64,000 nucleotides of DNA from Oxytricha trifallax. Taxonomy: Eukaryota > Ciliophora > Spirotrichea > Sporadotrichida > Oxytrichidae. The DNA is taken from contig ARYC01001200.1 of assembly GCA_000711775.1 (NCBI GenBank), positions 42,322 to 106,321 on the forward strand. Reading direction: 5' to 3'. Below the pieces are notes generated by a model that saw nothing but the letters and a program-made list of their open reading frames with translations, was not told the origin of the DNA and ran no database searches. Each line of letters begins with the position of its first letter. The stretch's first letter is position 1. A program made the position numbers and the translations under genes. Shown piece by piece: positions 11,260 through 22,741 of the stretch.

Positions 11260-12559
11260 TAATGAACTTTTTATATAAAATTAAAGTATTTATAATAAAT
11301 TCCATTACACTCTATTTTGTATCTTTTAATAAGAACATTAAATATGAAGAATCAAAGTAAAACTAGATTAAACTCTATCTACAAATTAGAGTTTGATAAT
11401 CTAATGCTACTGTGACATTATCATTAAATAAATCTCTTTCACTAGATAGCTTTCATTCTCCCTATTAGTAGCCAGTATTCTTACTTATAAGAATATATAA
11501 ACAAAAGATAGTAATAATAGGGTAAGTTTAGCATCTAACAGCTAAATCTACTTAAATTGACAATTGCTTATTCTTCTAAAATTACCAATTACATAACAAG
11601 AATATCCTAAGATTATTTTAGCTTTTAATCATCTATTATTTAAAGCGGGGATGAAGACTATTTTGTGAACTTAATTAATAAAAATAGTTAATAAATGCAT
11701 TCCATAATATGAGATAAATATTCAGGCTGGTAACAATGCAAAGTGAAAATATTAATGCATACAGATTATTAGAAAAATAACATATTAGAAATATCGATAT
11801 TTAGTTTAATTGTGCATTTACATTGTCCTTGATATCGACAGCGACAACATATCGGGGACAATATACATTTGTTGAATTGAAAATAAGAATATAACACTCA
11901 ATTTTTGATAATATTTAATTTTAGAAATTTAGTAATGATTCATTTAGTCTCATCATGTTGTAATTTTTAATAATTATTCCTTTTATTTCTCTATTACGTA
12001 TTAACTTCTGATTTTAGTTAGATACTTTATAATATTTTAGTAAAGTGAGCTTTTTATTTAATAAACTAAGATGTGAAGTTTTTTTATAAATTATAAGTTT
12101 GCTAAAATATCAAATTCTTAAAAAGTAAGAGAAGGTACTTTGTTAATTCTTAATTTAGAGGCAAATTTGCGAAAATAATCCTTGTAAAACACTGCTTACC
12201 ACTTGCAATCATATCTTTAACTTTAAAATTATCAATTTAAGCCAATTTTAAGTTAGAATAATTGAAGTTTCTATAATTTATTTCTATTTGTTCAATCAAC
12301 ATGATTAAATTATTATTACTTGAAAGTTATAATAATTTAATCAAACTTCAAATAACTCAATTACTATAAGGCAATAAACTCTTTAGTATCCCCTCAAATT
12401 GTTTATGAATAATACCTCTATCCTCTTAAATATTATTCTTACTTTCATATATTATTTTGTTTAATATACCTAACACAATCGGTCCGAAGAGTATCTATTA
12501 TATATCTGGCTATGCATTATTTATATCAGCTGCATAAAACATAACTAATTTTGTTGTGT
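11260..12559. other. AT-rich DNA, nothing recognised
   Basis: About 1.3 kb of very AT-rich sequence with no supported gene, RNA or repeat. Confidence 0.4.
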
Positions 12560-12938
12560 TTTAGCTCTCTTTTAAAGAAAAGTCTCCTTAAATTGCTCCC
12601 TAAATATCTAATTGCTGTAAACTTTAAATTTCCTCATCTAAGGTACATTGACCTTATTATTCATGAATCTCGTGTTCCTTCATATGTGAAAACACCGCCT
12701 TGAAAAATTGGTATTCATAAACCTGATATGATCATTTATCACTATAGTAGTGACAAATTATGGTAATCTCTATCTTCTCGAAAGTAGTTTATTTAACAAG
12801 TATTCAAAGAGATGTAAGCATCTACTGGTGGAGAACAGCCTCTTAAAACTTAAATGCTGTAATTTCACTGTGACATTTCAGGGAAATTGTCATGTTCCTC
12901 CTCAGTCCAAGCTAGTTATTGAGCCCATTCTGATATGA
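12560..12938 (+). CDS. Coding-like segment with frame change, unknown
   Basis: From about 12560 one frame reads KSLLKLLPKYLIAVNFKFPH and HLRYIDLIIHESRVPSYVKT, then meets TGA near 12703. It could resume as KIGIHKPDMIIYHYSSDKLW. A second frame from ATG 12750 is open for 62 codons to TGA 12936-12938 (NYGNLYLLESSLFNKYSKRC). No domain was recognised. It may be a degenerate gene or unresolved segment. Confidence 0.35.
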
Positions 12939-13969
12939 CCTGAGATGTTGATTGGCATGAATGTTTCCTCTACATTAAAATGTTTAATTAATCTTAAGTA
13001 TCGTTTAAATATTTCTAATGAAATAATTTGCTTCATTAGGCGATTACAGAGTTTCTTATAGAAATTCTGAAATTGAATTATTTTTGAAATAACGGTATGA
13101 TATTGTAATTATTGTTTATTAAAGTAGACTACATAATAAAACTGATACTTTGTGTAAATTAAGATTAATTATTTTCTTATTTTTGGGATTATAATGGCTA
13201 ATGACTGACCTTTAAGCAGTTAGTAGGGTATAAATATTATTATTATATAATTTTCTTATATTTAAACAAATACTTACAATTCTCAGCAGATATAATGTCA
13301 AACTAAAAATAGATTATAGACGTATTTTTTACCTCAATTTGTTTTAAAATTTCGAATGCCCAACATCCTTCTTACTTAAAGTTAAATAGTTTGAATGATT
13401 AATTTTATACCTTAACTCTTGATTGGTTGTTCACATTAGGTGTTATACCAAATCATGAACATACCATTATTTTACAATAATAATTTCTCTCATGAATCAA
13501 TATTTTCAGTTTTTAACTAACTGGCTTTTATACTAAAGTATAACTATTCTTGTTTGCATTTTTTGAATGATACCTTTAATCATTACTAAATTTAGTAAAT
13601 CCTAATATATTTTAAGAGGATATATTTTGAAACATTGAGTATATCTGAGATGTCAGAGCAAGAACAAAAGAATTTAACAGAAATATGGAAATAAATGTCC
13701 ATAGCACAGTTAGATTAAGCATATATCACCATAATTGTGGTTTATTACTGCCCATATGAAAGACATTTAACCATAGTGACTTTAAGAAAGTGATAATATT
13801 AATAACTTTAAATGGTTAATGTCTCTTTTAATTAAATATTTTATCAGGCAAAGTATAAAGAAGCCATTTTTAATAGCTAAGAAAATATACTATATAATTC
13901 TTTTGGAAAAATTATTTTAATAAATTTAATAAGAGCTTAATTTTTAAAAAATTGATTGAGTAAATTAAA
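12939..13969. other. AT-rich DNA upstream of the LINE
   Basis: Mostly featureless. A short frame from ATG at about 13650 (MSEQEQKNLTEIWKQMSIAQ) runs to TGA near 13790 and could be a 5' part of the LINE or an unrelated segment. Confidence 0.3.
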
Positions 13970-13982
13970 AAAGCGGGCAGAG

Positions 13983-15356
13983 ATGGAAGAGAAGAAACAG
14001 CCAAGAAGGCAGTATATGCGGAGAATAAAGAAGAAAATAAAGCCATAAATAAAAAATCGTTGAAAGACTATTTTGAATATTCAAAATAGAGTCCATAATA
14101 TCAAACCTAAAACATTCCCACAAGACTAAGTGAACCACGATAGCTATAAAAACTTAGAAAAATTTAGTATTCCACTAGATAATGGTCGTCATTTTCATTT
14201 TTATCAACCTGTAAGAGAAGTTGAGGGCTGGGTGAAAAGGAATGAGAGATTCCCAGAAAAGTTAAGAACTAAATTAAGAACTTAAGTAATATTCAACAAG
14301 AGATAGATTCCATCAAAGATATTAGAGTTTAGTACTTGCGTCTAAAATGTAAGGGACTCAACTCGAAATTGAAACAATATTAAATTATGAGAAAGATCGA
14401 ACGAAAGCAACCAGACTTAATTGGGCTGGTTAAAACGAGATTACAAAGAATAAAAGGACTCAATAAAAGAAATATAACTCAGATAAAACAAGCCAAGAAT
14501 GGCGACGTATTAGCGCTTAATGGTGGCAGATTACAAATAAAAACAATAAAAACATTAAGATAGTTTGTAACGTGGAACATATTACACTTGGAAGACTTCC
14601 CACTCCACATTTTCACAGTATACATACCACTAAACTGGAAAAAGGAAGTAAAGGAACTACAAAACAGACTAATATATACGATTAAATCACTGAAACTCAT
14701 ATGCAAGAATCAAAGAATTATAGTTATGGGAGATTTAAACTACCATATTAAGGAATTAAGCAAAAGACTGGAGAAGGAAGGTTTAAAGATATCGATTCCG
14801 TAAGAAGGAGTGAAAAATCACTCTAAAGGAAACTAATTATATCAAATATTTGCGAATCTGTAGACAATTAGTTGGGAACTGATCAGCTTAGATTAACAGA
14901 CCTCAAATTTATTCTAGAAAATCTAAGGAAAAAAATACTACGAGAGAAAGACCTAAAATTAACAGACAAAGAAAAGGGGGAATAGATTATCAGATACTAG
15001 AAAAAATGCCAGAAAACAATCATTAAACAGACATGGAATTTAGCGAAGGAAGATATGGATAACATTCTAATTTAATGTTCGAAGATTAATTGGAAAAGCT
15101 CAGCAAGACCAAGCACTGGTATAATCAACCCCCTGATTAGAACCTAACAACCCTTCTAAGAAAAAAAGGCTGAATGGAATAACGCTATCAGAGACATGTA
15201 ATAAAGCTTAGAGAGGAACAACATCAAAGGATTCTTCTACTTAAGGAAGAAACTAACTTAGATTAGAAAACAAGCTGAGCCAATCAAAAGCTTACAAATA
15301 GAAGGAGAGAGAGAATAAATCTATGAGATAAGACTGAAATGAAAATAATTCTTCAA
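13983..15356 (+). pseudogene. LINE N-terminal region and AP endonuclease
   Basis: A Lys/Arg-rich start (EEKKQPRRQYMRRIKKKIKP) is followed by a segment VREVEGWVKRNERFPEKLRT. From about 14340 there is an AP-endonuclease-type domain: KCKGLNSKLKQYQIMRKIER, then KQPDLIGLVKTRLQRIKGLN, HIFTVYIPLNWKKEVKELQN and the core block RIIVMGDLNYHI near 14720, corresponding to the conserved GDFN-type motif of LINE endonucleases. A helical linker follows up to the insertion point at 15356. The frame changes more than once, so this copy is probably inactive. Such nucleases nick the target DNA to prime reverse transcription. Confidence 0.75.
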
Positions 15357-15419
15357 ATAATAATAATAATAATAATATTAGTAATATTAATATGATCACA
15401 TTGAGGTCTCTAGGGACCC

Positions 15420-17600
15420 CCGATCTTATATATTTGTTAATATATAAGGGTCAAGCCCTTTTCATTAGTTTTCTGGTTTGACTTAGTCTTGGTCCAGAAT
15501 TTCGCTTATATGAGGGTTATATTTGTAGTAGTCTTTCAACGGTTCCTCATGAAGAATCTCCGATCTCTTTGTTAGGTCTTTGACTTGTCTGTTAGTTCGT
15601 TCATGATTTCGATAATCTTTTCATGTTTCTCTTCCTCAACCAGGTTGAAAATGATACCTGTGATAAAAGCCATAGATTAGAGTATTAAAGGTCTGGAAAT
15701 TCCTTCTGAATGGATTAATAGCTGGTCCGTGTACATTAGGTATTTATAGGCTTCAGGATCGTCGTTGATTATTCCAAATCATGGTGGTACTCATCCTCTG
15801 GTTTGAGGCATGTTCGTCATTAGTTGGAATCATTTTTCCGGTGTTTCTATTTCTAGGTCTTAGTTTTCTAGAACCAATAAGAGTTAAGTTGGCTATGGGG
15901 TCAAACACATCCCCCCCCCTAATGTATACTTTCTTTTTGTAGTCTGACAGAGTTTTTGACGCTGAGTAATAGTAGCTAATGTACTACTAGTGTGCGATCA
16001 ATAGATTTCGAGCTATAGCCTCACCAAAGTCACGTTTTATACATAAAAATCAATATAAATTTTGCAAATTTTCTACAAAAATTAATTTCTCTAAAATTAT
16101 TTGATTTTAGCATTTATTCACTTCATTGACAAATATATCAAATTTATTTTAATTTTTAAATAATATTGAAAAGTAAAGTTCATAACTACTATAAATTAAA
16201 ATTTTAATATTATTTAAAAATTAAAATAAATTTGATATATTTGTCAATGAAGTGAATAAATGCTAAAATCAAATAATTTTAAAGAAATTAATTTTTGTAG
16301 AAAATTTTAAATTTTTTCAAAATTTATAATGATTTTTATGTATAAAACGTGACTTTGGTGAGGCTATAGCTCGAAATCTATTGATCGCACACTAGTAGTA
16401 CAGTAGCTACTATAACTCATCGTCAAAAACTCTATCAGACTACAAAAAGAAAAGTATTCATTAGGGGGGGATGTGTTTGACCCCATAGCCGTTTAGTTTT
16501 ATCTAGTCGACTCCAACACAGTAAATTTTAGTGTATTATGGGTATTTTTAGTACGTCTTTTGTGAGACTTTGTCCAAATGTTTACGAGTCTTGTCTTTAT
16601 TCAAAGTCTAGCTCCCCGTATGCGTTCGTAGGTAGAGAGAATTAAAGCATCTTTAACATATTGTTTATTCAATCTCCGTCCAGTGTCGGTCAGTGACTAT
16701 GCCCGTAATGTCCTTGGCTTCCATATATTTAAATCTTAAATCTTATGATTAAATTAATTTATCTTAGTATTTAATAGTAAATGCGTCATCATTTTAAGTC
16801 TGTGCGTCACTGATTAAATTATTTGGTTTCTCTAGTTATGCACTTTTCTTTATGTTTAAATTCTAATTTTTGGATGTTTGACGTTTGTGGGTTATTTCGA
16901 ACTCATCTTACATTTCCACTTCTTAAGTATGTGAATTATTTGTGTTTTAAGACCAATTTTTCTCCTTGTATTCTCTTTTGTTGTCTGTGTGTTAAGTCTT
17001 CGTTTTCAATTGTCTTGAATACTTCAATCAATTTAAGAATTATTTAGTCGGTTGCTAGATAGTCTGAAAGTTTAATCATGTTTGCTCGGTATGCAGTATT
17101 TAGTATTAGTCTTGTGTGCCACTCTTTAATATTTAACACGTGTTTTATATTTGAGAAGTTTGTGAAGGACATCGCTATGACTGAAAAGACTGTTTAAACT
17201 ATTGTTAGTTGTAATTCTTGATTGGCTGCTAAGCATTGAATCTAGTCTGATGACTTTAGGTCCAGTAGGTGTTCAGGATTAAGTATATCATTTTTATCTG
17301 ATATTTTATATATAGTGAGTAAGAGTCTCCTTATCAGTTCATGTCTGAAGGGTCGACTATCTCTAATAATTCTATTAAAGAAATTTATTAAGATAATTCT
17401 AGGACCTCAGGTAATTTATTAAAACCTAGTGTATAAGCTTGGAAAGCTCCTTGTATCATTTATTTTAGTGAGTTTACGGAATCTGTTTTATATACCTTAA
17501 GTATTCCGTGAGGTCGGAATTTTTCCTAAATAACCTTGTTAAGAAAGTATATCATTTCTGATTAATCGTTACAACCCCAGAGAAAGTTTATTTGCAATTT
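15420..17600 (-). pseudogene. Unknown protein carried by the retroposed unit
   Basis: Read on the minus strand from about 17600 downward: KFRPHGILKVYKTDSVNSLK, MIQGAFQAYTLGFNKLPEVL, then after a frame change KISDKNDILNPEHLLDLKSS and ANQELQLTIVQTVFSVIAMS. It continues beyond the foldback as NDDPEAYKYLMYTDQLLIHS and EEEKHEKIIEIMNELTDKSK near 15600-15750. The sequence looks soluble and helix-rich; armadillo-like repeats are possible but not shown. Several TGA codons or frame changes and the foldback insertion make it non-functional as it stands. No family was recognised. Confidence 0.45.
15891..16490. mobile_element. 600-bp foldback element with GGCTATGGGGTCAAAC ends
   Basis: Near-perfect inverted repeats of about 270-290 bp begin GGCTATGGGGTCAAAC and end with its complement, including a C8/G7-8 run close to each tip and the shared internal block ACGTGACTTTGGTGAGGC. 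The central loop is short. The flanks are GTTAAGTT (15883-15890) and GTTTAGTT (16491-16498), an 8-bp target duplication with one mismatch. It is non-coding and presumably moved by a transposase in trans. It sits inside the retroposed unit and so is younger than it. Confidence 0.8.
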
Positions 17601-17619
17601 AATAATTTGAATTCTTCAA

Positions 17620-18302
17620 TAATCTTTACAAAGGTGAGAGGCAAGACACTGGGGTGGACCCCAAAATAAGAGGCCATATGTTGACTTGTGAAATAAATAT
17701 GGAAGCGTTCCCCAGCGAGAAGATGTAGGAAAAGCCATTAAGGAATGCAACTTTAACAAAGCTGTAGGACCTGATGGATTTGATGGCAAGATGCTAATAA
17801 AATCGGAGTAAATCTGGAAAATAGTGAGTGAAAAAATAACAGAATGGTTGAAGTCAGGATAGATTCCACAATATATAAAAGAGGGTAGACTCATACTCAT
17901 CAATAAATTAAGCAGAGAACAATATATAGAAGTGAATAATACAAGACCAATTATGGTGAACTCACATTCAAATAAAATAGTCGAAAAAGTGATACTGAAT
18001 AAATTACAAGAAAAGAAAAGTTGATTACTAAAAACAGGAAACTATTAAAGTTGATTTAAGGAAAACAAGAGTACTCACTTAAATTTGAATAAACTACTAG
18101 AACATATAAAGAATTCCAGAAGAAAGAGTAAGCAAAGAGAAGCCTATCTTCTAATAGACCTTTAGAAGGCTTACGATTCAGTCTGTAAGGACAAACTATT
18201 AGAGATCCTAAATAATAGAGCGAAGACTGAGGATTACAAGATCGCTAATAAATTGGTAGAGGAATTGTATTATAACAATTAATAAAATTCGAGAATCCCC
18301 AT
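17620..18302 (+). pseudogene. LINE reverse transcriptase, N-terminal half
   Basis: This continues the LINE after the 2.25-kb insertion. FFNNLYKGERQDTG is typical of the linker between endonuclease and RT. After a frameshift near 17715 it reads AIKECNFNKAVGPDGFDGKM (the conserved K.pGpDG block), LILINKLSREQYIEVNNTRP (RT block with RPI) and AYLLIDLQKAYDSVCKDKLL (the first catalytic Asp, D-x-x-K-A-Y-D). The block ends RIP at 18300, where the TBE-like element begins. Confidence 0.85.
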
Positions 18303-18536
18303 GGTGAAAAACCTTTTGAATTTTTTTGTGTGTATAAATTAATTAGATTTAAAACAGAGAATACTTTTATTTTAATAATTAATAATACTTTCAAAAATTA
18401 ATTAATAATTTTAATAAGAGAATTGATGAGCAAAAGTAAGATTTCAATAAAATTAAGAGTTTTAAACAAGAATAAATATGAATTAGCTTTAATTTCATTT
18501 CACTTATTTGCTTACTTTTTTACTTAGGATCAGTAG

Positions 18537-19510
18537 GAGGAATTGAATCTCGGATTTGCGACAAAAGCATGTTCATTAAAGATTTTGCAAAGATCAATCA
18601 TGAGATGCAAAGCAAGATTTCAAGTTATAAGTACTATAAGATTCGTAAGAAACTCCTTGAGGAGTCAAGAATCCTTATGAGATAGCTCAGATTAAAAAGC
18701 AGAATTCAATCTAAAGAGCATGAACAGGATTCAAAGCTGAGCTAACAACAACTCTCTTAAGAATAACTTGACTTTCTAATTTCAGACAATACATTGCAAT
18801 TATAAATTTGGAAATCTCTCAGGGAACGCGCGATTCTTTTTCACAAGCAATTCCCAGAATCCAAATTAGCTTTTCCCAAATACTTAGGATTTAAGGTTGT
18901 TCGGGATCAAGTACAAAACTATAAAACTAGTTCAGAGGACAGATACCATGAATTAAGCTTAACTAAAAAATCTTTTATGTGAAATGAAAGCAAAAGTGTG
19001 CACGGAACATTTCTTGGGTACGAAGATTATATTTGTTGATGAGGCAATGTTTTCACCTCAGACTTAGCTAAAACGTTCTTGGGCTGCAACATACAAGCAT
19101 CTTTTTGTCAAGGATAGAAGAACAGAAATGAAGTCATATACTCTAATAGCTGGCGTTGCTTAAGATTAGGGACTGTCCATTTCAGGATTCACAAAAGATC
19201 CGTTCGAAACCAAGAATTCATTCAATTCCTTGGCGAGATAAAGTAGATGTTTCCAGATCAAAGAAGTTGGGCAACACGATCATGCCTTGATGTGCTACGA
19301 TTAATCTCAATATTTAATGTTCCGTATTCACCCTAATTTAATGGGATTGAGAGCACATTTTTCACGATAAAGCAGAATTACAAGAAAGAGATTCTTAGAA
19401 GATTAGATGAGAATGAACGGATGAACCAAAAGGAATGTATAATAATCTCAATATATTAAGTTAGAAAAGATTTCATAGAAAATTAAGTTAAATAGGGGTT
19501 TGAATGTATA
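18537..19510 (+). pseudogene. TBE-like DDE transposase (42-kDa type), decayed
   Basis: An open frame from about 18537 (GGIESRICDKSMFIKDFAKI) runs to TGA near 18980. It includes RERAILFHKQFPESKLAFPK, the same region as DQRAIMFPRQFPELKI in the neighbouring TBE transposase. After a frame change comes KIIFVDEAMFSPQTQLKRSW (first catalytic Asp; W as in IS630/Tc1/TBE), TLIAGVAQDQGLSISGF, then another frame change and SVRNQEFIQFLGEIKQMFPD and FNVPYSPQFNGIE (third catalytic residue, Glu, intact). The middle VDN-type Asp block is missing or garbled. Non-functional as it stands; in intact TBEs this protein helps remove transposons during development. Confidence 0.75.
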
Positions 19511-19554
19511 CTTATGATTTAATTATTTAAATAAGTTAAAATTATTCAGTTTTA

Positions 19555-20335
19555 ATCCAATGAATTCTTTGGTAAAGTCCGCTCTTAAAATTTTATAATT
19601 TGCAATGGTCCGTCAGCTAATCTTTATCGTTTAATCAAATTCCTTGATTCTTCATTTAAGAATGGGTTTTGTCGAATCTGAACTGTCAATCTCTATCTTA
19701 TTTCATAGGATTTGTTTTAGGATTTACGAGTCCCCAATCTTGCTTTTTATTTAATCAGGAAGAGTCCCTTTCCCTGTTTCCCTAAAAATTCTAATGTAGC
19801 AAATAGTTACTAGAGACAAATGGATGCTATATTAATTAGTCGAACCAGTCATTTGTAATCTTGATCCCGTTTGCTTCCTCGGATTATGCTCCTTCATTAT
19901 ATCTAACTTGGTGAGAGTGATCAATCACGGATCTCAAGTATTCATTCTTTATTGTTCCCAAGATTGTAAAGAAGAACATTCTCTCAGGAAACTGTCAGGA
20001 GTTCATCTCTAGATTAGTATTGTGCATAGTCACTTGCTCATTTTTTATTACACCGGGGTAAAGATTTTTGATAGACAGTTTCTGATAGTGCGGAATCTTG
20101 TTCTTTATACCTAATCCGATCTTAGGGCCTTTTTCAATCCATTTAAAATTGATCTCTGGAATGCGATTCGAGTTTCATGATAAGGAGGTAAGAATAAATT
20201 CACTAAGTTCAAAGTAATGCACAATGATAATCTTACAATGGACTGTCAGGTATTGTAAAGATCCTCCTTTGATCTGAATCTGCTCGCAAGTTTCTCACTC
20301 TTGACTAGTCTTAATTGGCTCATCTACTGTTCCAT
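19555..20335 (-). pseudogene. TBE-like 22-kDa protein, decayed
   Basis: This starts at ATG (complement of 20333-20335) with MEQQMSQLRLVKSEKLASRF and RSKEDL, matching the N-terminus of the same gene in the complete TBE (QELIQRFRSKEDL). After frame changes it reads FFTILGTIKNEYLRSVIDHS and ANGIKITNDWFDQLIQHPFV, paralleling FGILATIKCDYLKEIIQESH and GIKISDSWLSELQKHPYI there. Function of the family is unknown. It is transcribed toward the transposase gene, as in TBE1. Confidence 0.65.
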
Positions 20336-20393
20336 ATTAAATAGTTTGTGTTTTTTTTATATTTTAATTATTATTTACGGGGATTAATTATTT

Positions 20394-20415
20394 ACACTCT
20401 CTTTCAGAGAGTGTT
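20394..20415. promoter_or_regulatory. Hairpin between divergent TBE-like genes
   Basis: ACACTCTCTTTCAGAGAGTGT forms a near-perfect stem in the gap between the starts of the 22-kDa-type and kinase genes, which point away from each other. It could be a regulatory or protein-binding site; this is inference from position only. Confidence 0.3.
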
Positions 20416-20765
20416 TTAATTCCCTTACTCAGTAGTTTTCAAGGGAAGATTAAGGAGTACTCTCATAGAATCTCAATCATTTTATCAAAACTTATTCGAG
20501 ATTTGATAAGTCAATCTTGACTTGCGATTCTTATTAGAAACTTATATTTTATTGAGAAGAATTTTTCTGAATTCCCAAGCTTCAAAATTTATTCCTAAAT
20601 TTTTTGAAATGGTTTTTAATCTGAGTAGTTTAAGATTTAATTAACAAATATCATGATTTATATTAAATCTCAGATTATCATTCCTTTTTAGCTTATTTAG
20701 GATTGTGGTTAAAATTTTATTATATCGTAAAATATTTGTTTTAATTTAAATAAAGGGTATTAAAT

Positions 20766-22148
20766 ATGCTCAACTACAAAATGAAATCCTTTAAAAAGGG
20801 TATCTCCCATAAAAAAAGTTCATCTGAGGATAAATCAAGCAGAGATTTGCCTAACAAAATCAAAGAGATCACCACTCACTTTAAGAAAAGTAAGATAATT
20901 AAATACTTATTTCTAGATAAAGGAAAGCTAGCTTAATACTTTAAGCATCTGATGACAAAAAGCATGACTGCGATAGTTGTGGTAAATCTTTTGCCTCTAA
21001 GAGGAACTTTAACAGGCACTTTCGCGATTATCATCTTTCAAATCTTGGCTCCCCAAAATCTCAAAAATCCTAAAAATAAATATAGCAATGAAGCTAATCC
21101 AGAAAGCAATCTCTAGAGTCCAGTCATGAATCAAACTTATCTTAGCCAGGAAATAGTAAAATCAACGCATAACCTAGAGAATAACTTTAAAACAAATAAC
21201 CTCTGAAGAGATAAAAAAAAATCTGATTAATAAAAAATTGATAACTTGTAATCTCTTTAGTAATAAAACGAGATTTAAGAGAAAGGATCAAGTTAAAAAC
21301 TTGACTTTATGAAATCCTTTGACTTGGAACCAAAACTAATGATCCCAATCTTTCATAGTCTCAGATCTATCGCATAAAATCCTAGCCCTATTAGAGCAAT
21401 GGGTACTCGTTTTTTAGAACACTTTCATTCAAGTAAACTTACTACATATTCTACACGAATTTAGATTCCTTGATGAATAATATTTGTAAATAAATCTCAG
21501 CAACGAGTATGCAATTACTAAGATAGCTAAGAATCTGGGATTCAAAAATATAATAAATTTTGAGCACCTAGTTAAAGGGGAAGATCACATTGGATTAGCC
21601 TACTAAGTTTACGTCTAAAACTATCATGATTTTTTGAGATTTAATTTCCACTCAAGAAAAGTCAAGCAATTATGTCTCGGAATTTTAAATGGTGTGAGTG
21701 AGCTTCACAGTCTTGGATTTACTCCTAGGATTCTTTATCCTAAGAATCTTGTCATAGATTAAGAACCCCTTGAAATTAGGATTGTTAACTTTGAAAAAGC
21801 AAGATTGCATTCCAATATAAGCTTCTTCAATTTCACTTAAGACATTCCATGTATGCTTCTTCAAGGATAGTTTACTGAGGGAGATCCCTCAATCAATCTC
21901 TATCTCTATTCTTGTGCATGCATAATCATTTACTCTTACACATGCAAAGACTTTTCTTAAGCATCGATTCTCAAGAAAAGCTAATCGTACATGCCAAGAA
22001 AATCAAAGAAGACTCAAAATCCTCAGGATCTCTTATTAAGATCATTGATTCTTTCATTTTAGATAATGATCAGAGTTTTTGGATGGATCTTGAAAGTCTC
22101 ATAGATCAAACTTAAGAAAAAGACTTCAGATCCTTTAAGCATCAGTGA
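20766..22148 (+). pseudogene. TBE-like C2H2 zinc-finger/kinase protein, kinase core degenerate
   Basis: It starts at ATG 20766 (MLNYKMKSFKKGISHKKSSS). A C2H2 finger near 20960-21035 reads HDCDSCGKSFASKRNFNRHF then RDYH. The kinase-like part has GVSELHSLGFTPRILYPKN at the catalytic-loop position, where the complete TBE has LHKLGFVHRDLKPEN, and IVNFEKA where that copy has IIDFNRA. The HRD catalytic Asp and the DFG Asp are therefore both gone. The tail SLIDQTQEKDFRSF matches the C-terminal end of the other copy; TGA 22146-22148. At least two frame changes are present. It is a dead kinase by sequence, though relatedness is clear. Confidence 0.7.
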
Positions 22149-22741
22149 ATTAGAGTTGGAACCTTAATATAAATCTTATAAATCTCAGGATCAAAGCACA
22201 ATCTTAAACTTTAGGATTAGCTCTAAATTCAATTACAGTTAAACAATCAACATCACCATAAACTTATTCCATTTTTATAACAATCAAAACTCTCCCCTCC
22301 AATGCATTCCCTATTTATCAACTAATCTATATGTTCTTATAAAATTATAAAAACCCCAACCAAGTGTCTCTGGGGACTCCCAAGGGACATTTACTAGATA
22401 TTATATAGATCTAAAGATCAATAAAATTTTAAATAAAAATAAAATCTCTTAAATTTGAGATTATATCAGAGCTAAATAACTTGATTTATAACCTAAATTG
22501 CATCTTAATCTATAAATATAATACTTGCTATATTTTAAAAATCATTTTAATGAAAATACTTCAATCTCACACAAACCCCAGACTCCATTTCAATAACTAT
22601 TATTTAATCATGTGAATTATTGTTAACAATATTTAAACGATTAAATCCAAAAAAATCTTGCTATTAATCTCAATATAAATCTTAATTTTAATTTTTAATC
22701 TAATATATTCAGCCACCTCAAATTCAAAAATTTTTCACCAT

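Larger units (their letters stand above)
15357..17609 (-). mobile_element. Retroposed unit with triplet tail and 10-bp target repeats
   Basis: The unit is bounded by AATTCTTCAA at 15347-15356 and 17610-17619. Just inside the left copy is a run of (TAA)n at 15357-15378; on the minus strand this is a 3' (ATT)n tail, as produced by target-primed reverse transcription. The minus strand is protein-like over most of its length and itself contains a 600-bp foldback (15891-16490). I infer a retrotransposed copy, either of a gene or of a LINE part, in antisense to the host LINE. The source is unknown. Confidence 0.65.
18303..22739. mobile_element. TBE-like transposon with non-telomeric ends
   Basis: The element is 4,437 bp with short imperfect inverted ends (GGTGAAAAACCTTTTGAA left; complement of the right end GGTGAAAAATTTTTGAA) and AT, or possibly CAT, duplicated outside. 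Inside is the TBE gene set in TBE order: transposase (+), 22-kDa-type protein (-) and C2H2/kinase protein (+), each recognisably related to its counterpart in the complete TBE at 24,256. Unlike that element it has no C4A4 ends and no 78-bp inverted repeat. It lies inside the LINE reverse transcriptase, and removal with one AT restores CCC-ATT-GGG in frame. Confidence 0.8.

Noticed and set aside
15357..17609. Part of the host LINE itself
   Set aside because: It is coding on the opposite strand, flanked by a 10-bp duplication, and its removal joins LINE sequence (KQFF to NNLYKG).
17616..17903. Minus-strand 95-codon open frame
   Set aside because: It is the shadow of the LINE reverse transcriptase on the plus strand.
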